Below the pieces are notes generated by a model that was not told the DNA's origin, searched no databases, and saw nothing but the letters and a program-made list of their open reading frames with translations. 7,343 nucleotides of DNA from Veillonella sp. AM51-8BH. Lineage in GTDB: Bacteria; Bacillota; Negativicutes; Veillonellales; Veillonellaceae. Position 1 is the stretch's first letter. The number at the start of each line of letters is the position of its first letter. A program made the translations under genes and the position numbers. The stretch spans positions 1-7,343 of the forward strand of contig NZ_QSDY01000079.1 in the NCBI RefSeq assembly GCF_003463825.1, read 5' to 3'. Positions 6,355 to 7,343 of the stretch are shown in pieces.

Positions 6355-6389
6355 TCATATATTAATTAATTATTTGTCATAATATATGA
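6355..6389. repeat. 9-bp inverted repeat in the lspA-rluD gap
   Basis: TCATATATT (6355-6363) is mirrored by AATATATGA (6381-6389), with a 17-nt loop. It fills most of the 61-nt space between the genes, just upstream of the rluD ribosome binding site. It has only two G/C pairs and no U run, so it could be an mRNA processing hairpin or chance in AT-rich DNA. Confidence 0.35.
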
Positions 6390-6390
6390 A

Positions 6391-6831
6391 TTATTTATCA
6401 TCATCTTTTAATGTAAATAAATAGTAGACTACTAAAGCTACGCCTACACAGATACCAATATCAGCAACATTAAAGATAGGCCATATACGGAAATCAAAAA
6501 AATCTACCACACCATGAATCATGTAACGATCTATGCCATTACCAATAGCACCAGACACTAATAAAGCAGATCCAATTTGTAAAGTCCAAGGACCTTTTGA
6601 TAAGCGCTTCCAATAATATGCACATGCGCCTAGCAAAATAACTGCTACCAGTAAGAAAAACCATCGCTGATTAGCAAGCATACCAAATGCTGCACCGCGA
6701 TTAATAATATATGTTAAATGAAATACATTGGGTATAACCACTAAAGACTCACCTAACATAAAATGATTCATAATGTAATATTTAGTCCATTGATCTAAGA
6801 GCAACCAAAGAATTAGTATAATGTAAAACAA
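6391..6831 (-). CDS. lspA: Lipoprotein signal peptidase (signal peptidase II)
   Basis: An integral membrane aspartic protease that removes the signal peptide of prolipoproteins just before the lipidated cysteine. The 146 residues give four hydrophobic segments (about 2-18, 56-75, 86-100, 119-140). Family motifs are in order: LDQWTKYY (12-19), INRGAAFG (43-50), GNGIDR with catalytic Asp101, and FNVADIGI with catalytic Asp124. The start is TTG (6829-6831): AAGGGAG (6838-6844) stands 6 nt before it, no ATG occurs before residue 21, and starting there would remove the first TM segment and the LDQWTK motif. It is the first gene of the lspA-rluD(-pyrR) block, with a promoter at 6871-6899, and is separated from the upstream ferredoxin by a terminator. 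The lipoprotein at 2739-3302 is a likely substrate. Confidence 0.96.
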   Translation of the reverse strand: MFYIILILWLLLDQWTKYYIMNHFMLGESLVVIPNVFHLTYIINRGAAFGMLANQRWFFLLVAVILLGACAYYWKRLSKGPWTLQIGSALLVSGAIGNGIDRYMIHGVVDFFDFRIWPIFNVADIGICVGVALVVYYLFTLKDDDK

Positions 6832-6870
6832 GCTGTACTCCCTTATAATAATATATATCTTAATAGTCCT

Positions 6871-6899
6871 ATTATACTAAGTTAAGCAAATTTAGGCAA
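6871..6899 (-). promoter_or_regulatory. Promoter for the lspA-rluD block
   Basis: TTGCCT (6899-6894) and a perfect TATAAT (6876-6871) are separated by 17 bp on the minus strand. Transcription would start near 6864, giving a leader of about 33 nt. The -35 lies directly against the U tract of the ferredoxin terminator. Confidence 0.55.
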
Positions 6900-6924
6900 A
6901 ATAAAAAGCCCCTCAATGAGGGGC
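6898..6924 (-). terminator. Rho-independent terminator of the ferredoxin gene
   Basis: Minus-strand GCCCCTC (6924-6918), a 3-nt loop, GAGGGGC (6914-6908), then TTTTTATTTT (6907-6898). It is a compact GC-rich 7-bp stem with a strong U tract, 14 nt after the ferredoxin stop codon. Confidence 0.93.
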
Positions 6925-6938
6925 CGTTTAATTTGTGA

Positions 6939-7103
6939 TTACTCAGCGGAAATTACAGATACTGGGCAAACGGATTCGCAAGAACCGCAATCGATGCAAG
7001 TATCGTTGATTTCGTATTTAGTTTCGCCTTCAGAAATAGCAGAAACTGGGCAAACAGATGCGCAAGAACCACATTTAATGCAACCATCAGCAATAACTCT
7101 CAT
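6939..7103 (-). CDS. 2[4Fe-4S] ferredoxin, clostridial type
   Basis: A small cytoplasmic low-potential electron carrier for anaerobic redox enzymes such as pyruvate:ferredoxin oxidoreductase or hydrogenase; the actual partner is not shown by the window. The product has 54 residues with two cluster motifs: C8-x2-C11-x2-C14-x3-C18-P and C36-x2-C39-x2-C42-x3-C46-P. The halves are near-duplicates (CGSCASVCPVS and CGSCESVCPVS), including at DNA level, the classic internal duplication of clostridial ferredoxins. The ATG at 7101-7103 has a near-consensus GGAGGT (7111-7116) at 7 nt. Codons are more GC-rich than in the neighbours, which fits high expression. It is monocistronic: promoters lie upstream (7142-7210) and a terminator follows immediately. 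Confidence 0.96.
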   Translation of the reverse strand: MRVIADGCIKCGSCASVCPVSAISEGETKYEINDTCIDCGSCESVCPVSVISAE

Positions 7104-7141
7104 AATTAGGACCTCCATAAAAATATAGATCAGAACTTTTT

Positions 7142-7170
7142 ATTATCATTTAGAAAGGCACTTGCCTCAA
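7142..7170 (-). promoter_or_regulatory. Ferredoxin promoter candidate P2 (proximal)
   Basis: TTGAGG (7170-7165) and GATAAT (7147-7142) are 17 bp apart on the minus strand. The spacer contains the palindrome AGGCA-N2-TGCCT (7156-7167). It is the second of two look-alike promoters with -10 elements exactly 40 bp apart. Confidence 0.4.
7156..7167. promoter_or_regulatory. Short palindrome AGGCA-N2-TGCCT upstream of ferredoxin
   Basis: Five-base perfect arms around a 2-bp centre, GC-richer than its surroundings. It lies downstream of the P1 start and inside the P2 spacer, a place where a bound repressor would block either promoter. It could be an operator or a coincidence; no regulator is known from the window. 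Confidence 0.3.
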
Positions 7171-7181
7171 CTTATGTTCTC

Positions 7182-7210
7182 ATTATCACACAGTTCTTTT
7201 TGAAAGTCAA
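7182..7210 (-). promoter_or_regulatory. Ferredoxin promoter candidate P1 (distal)
   Basis: TTGACT (7210-7205) and GATAAT (7187-7182) are 17 bp apart on the minus strand, both 5/6 matches, with TGT directly before the -10 (extended -10). This is the best-looking promoter in the window. Transcription would start near 7175, giving a leader of about 72 nt. The -10 region reads TGATAATGAGAA, which resembles half of a Fur-type box. Confidence 0.6.
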
Positions 7211-7213
7211 ATG

Positions 7214-7328
7214 AAAATGATAAAAAACTGTATATATTTTTGCATATTACTTTTTCATTTTTATCATACAAAATGATAAAAAACTGTATATATTTTTGCA
7301 TATTACTTTTTCATTTTTATCATACAAA
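7214..7328. repeat. Two perfect 56-bp tandem repeats with 10-bp inverted arms
   Basis: Copy 1 is 7214-7269 and copy 2 is 7270-7325. They are identical at every base, and a further AAA (7326-7328) matches the start of a third unit. Each copy holds ATGATAAAAA (7217-7226; 7273-7282) and its reverse complement TTTTTATCAT (7258-7267; 7314-7323) around a 31-bp AT-rich centre. There is no spacer between copies, so it is not a CRISPR array. The repeats lie immediately upstream of ferredoxin promoter P1. Confidence 0.95.
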
Positions 7329-7343
7329 GCCTATGTTTATAGG

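Noticed and set aside
6916..7128. Plus-strand 70-codon open frame opposite the ferredoxin
   Set aside because: It is a shadow of the ferredoxin gene on the other strand. Its repeated composition reflects the duplicated cysteine motifs, and it begins inside the terminator.
7176..7193. CRP/FNR-like site TGTTC-N6-TCACA upstream of ferredoxin
   Set aside because: Only the right half matches the consensus, and the TGTGATAAT portion is already explained as an extended -10 element.
7214..7328. CRISPR array
   Set aside because: The two repeats are directly adjacent with no unique spacer, and the unit is 56 bp and AT-rich. No cas gene is present.
7211..7343. Short hydrophobic reading frames in the 56-bp repeats (ATG at 7211/7217 giving about 20 residues; ATG at 7273 open to the edge)
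   Set aside because: No ribosome binding site, extreme AT content, and the two copies are in different frames because 56 is not a multiple of three. They are best explained as a by-product of the repeat.

Overview
The window looks like ordinary chromosomal DNA from a low-GC anaerobic Firmicute of the Negativicutes, most likely Veillonella. That assignment is an inference. It rests on AT-rich codon use, strong purine-rich Shine-Dalgarno sites, the lspA-rluD-pyrR gene order known from Firmicutes, acetate kinase, a clostridial-type 2[4Fe-4S] ferredoxin of only 54 residues, and a YlbM/TmcAL-family tRNA acetylation gene. No 16S or other species-level marker is present.

Layout from left to right: a (CACAG)n pentanucleotide tract sits at the left edge. 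A run of minus-strand genes follows: maf (nucleotide pyrophosphatase), a two-TM membrane protein with a PH-like soluble part, a strong terminator, ackA, and a lipoprotein gene whose last codons form the ackA ribosome binding site. A divergent intergenic region (about 3303-3487) separates the lipoprotein gene from plus-strand tmcAL. tmcAL is broken by a one-base deletion in a T run at 3632-3635. tmcAL converges on a second minus-strand block: pyrR, rluD and lspA (transcribed lspA to rluD to pyrR), with a ferredoxin gene (6939-7103) further upstream that has its own promoter region and terminator. The right edge holds two perfect 56-bp tandem repeats, each with 10-bp inverted arms.

Functional links: AckA makes ATP and acetate from acetyl phosphate, and TmcAL uses acetate plus ATP to acetylate the wobble cytidine of elongator tRNA-Met, so the two divergent loci share a metabolite. 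LspA matures lipoproteins such as the one encoded upstream of ackA. RluD modifies rRNA, PyrR senses pyrimidine nucleotides, and Maf hydrolyses non-canonical or pyrimidine NTPs. The ferredoxin is an electron carrier of anaerobic fermentation.

I do not see a new defence, mobile or biosynthetic system. The items most worth a second look are the frameshifted tmcAL, the pyrR terminator that contains the end of the pyrR reading frame, the 56-bp tandem repeats with tandem ferredoxin promoters, and the pentanucleotide tract. Several starts given here (maf, lipoprotein, tmcAL) are shorter than the longest open frame because the Shine-Dalgarno position decides them. lspA starts with TTG.
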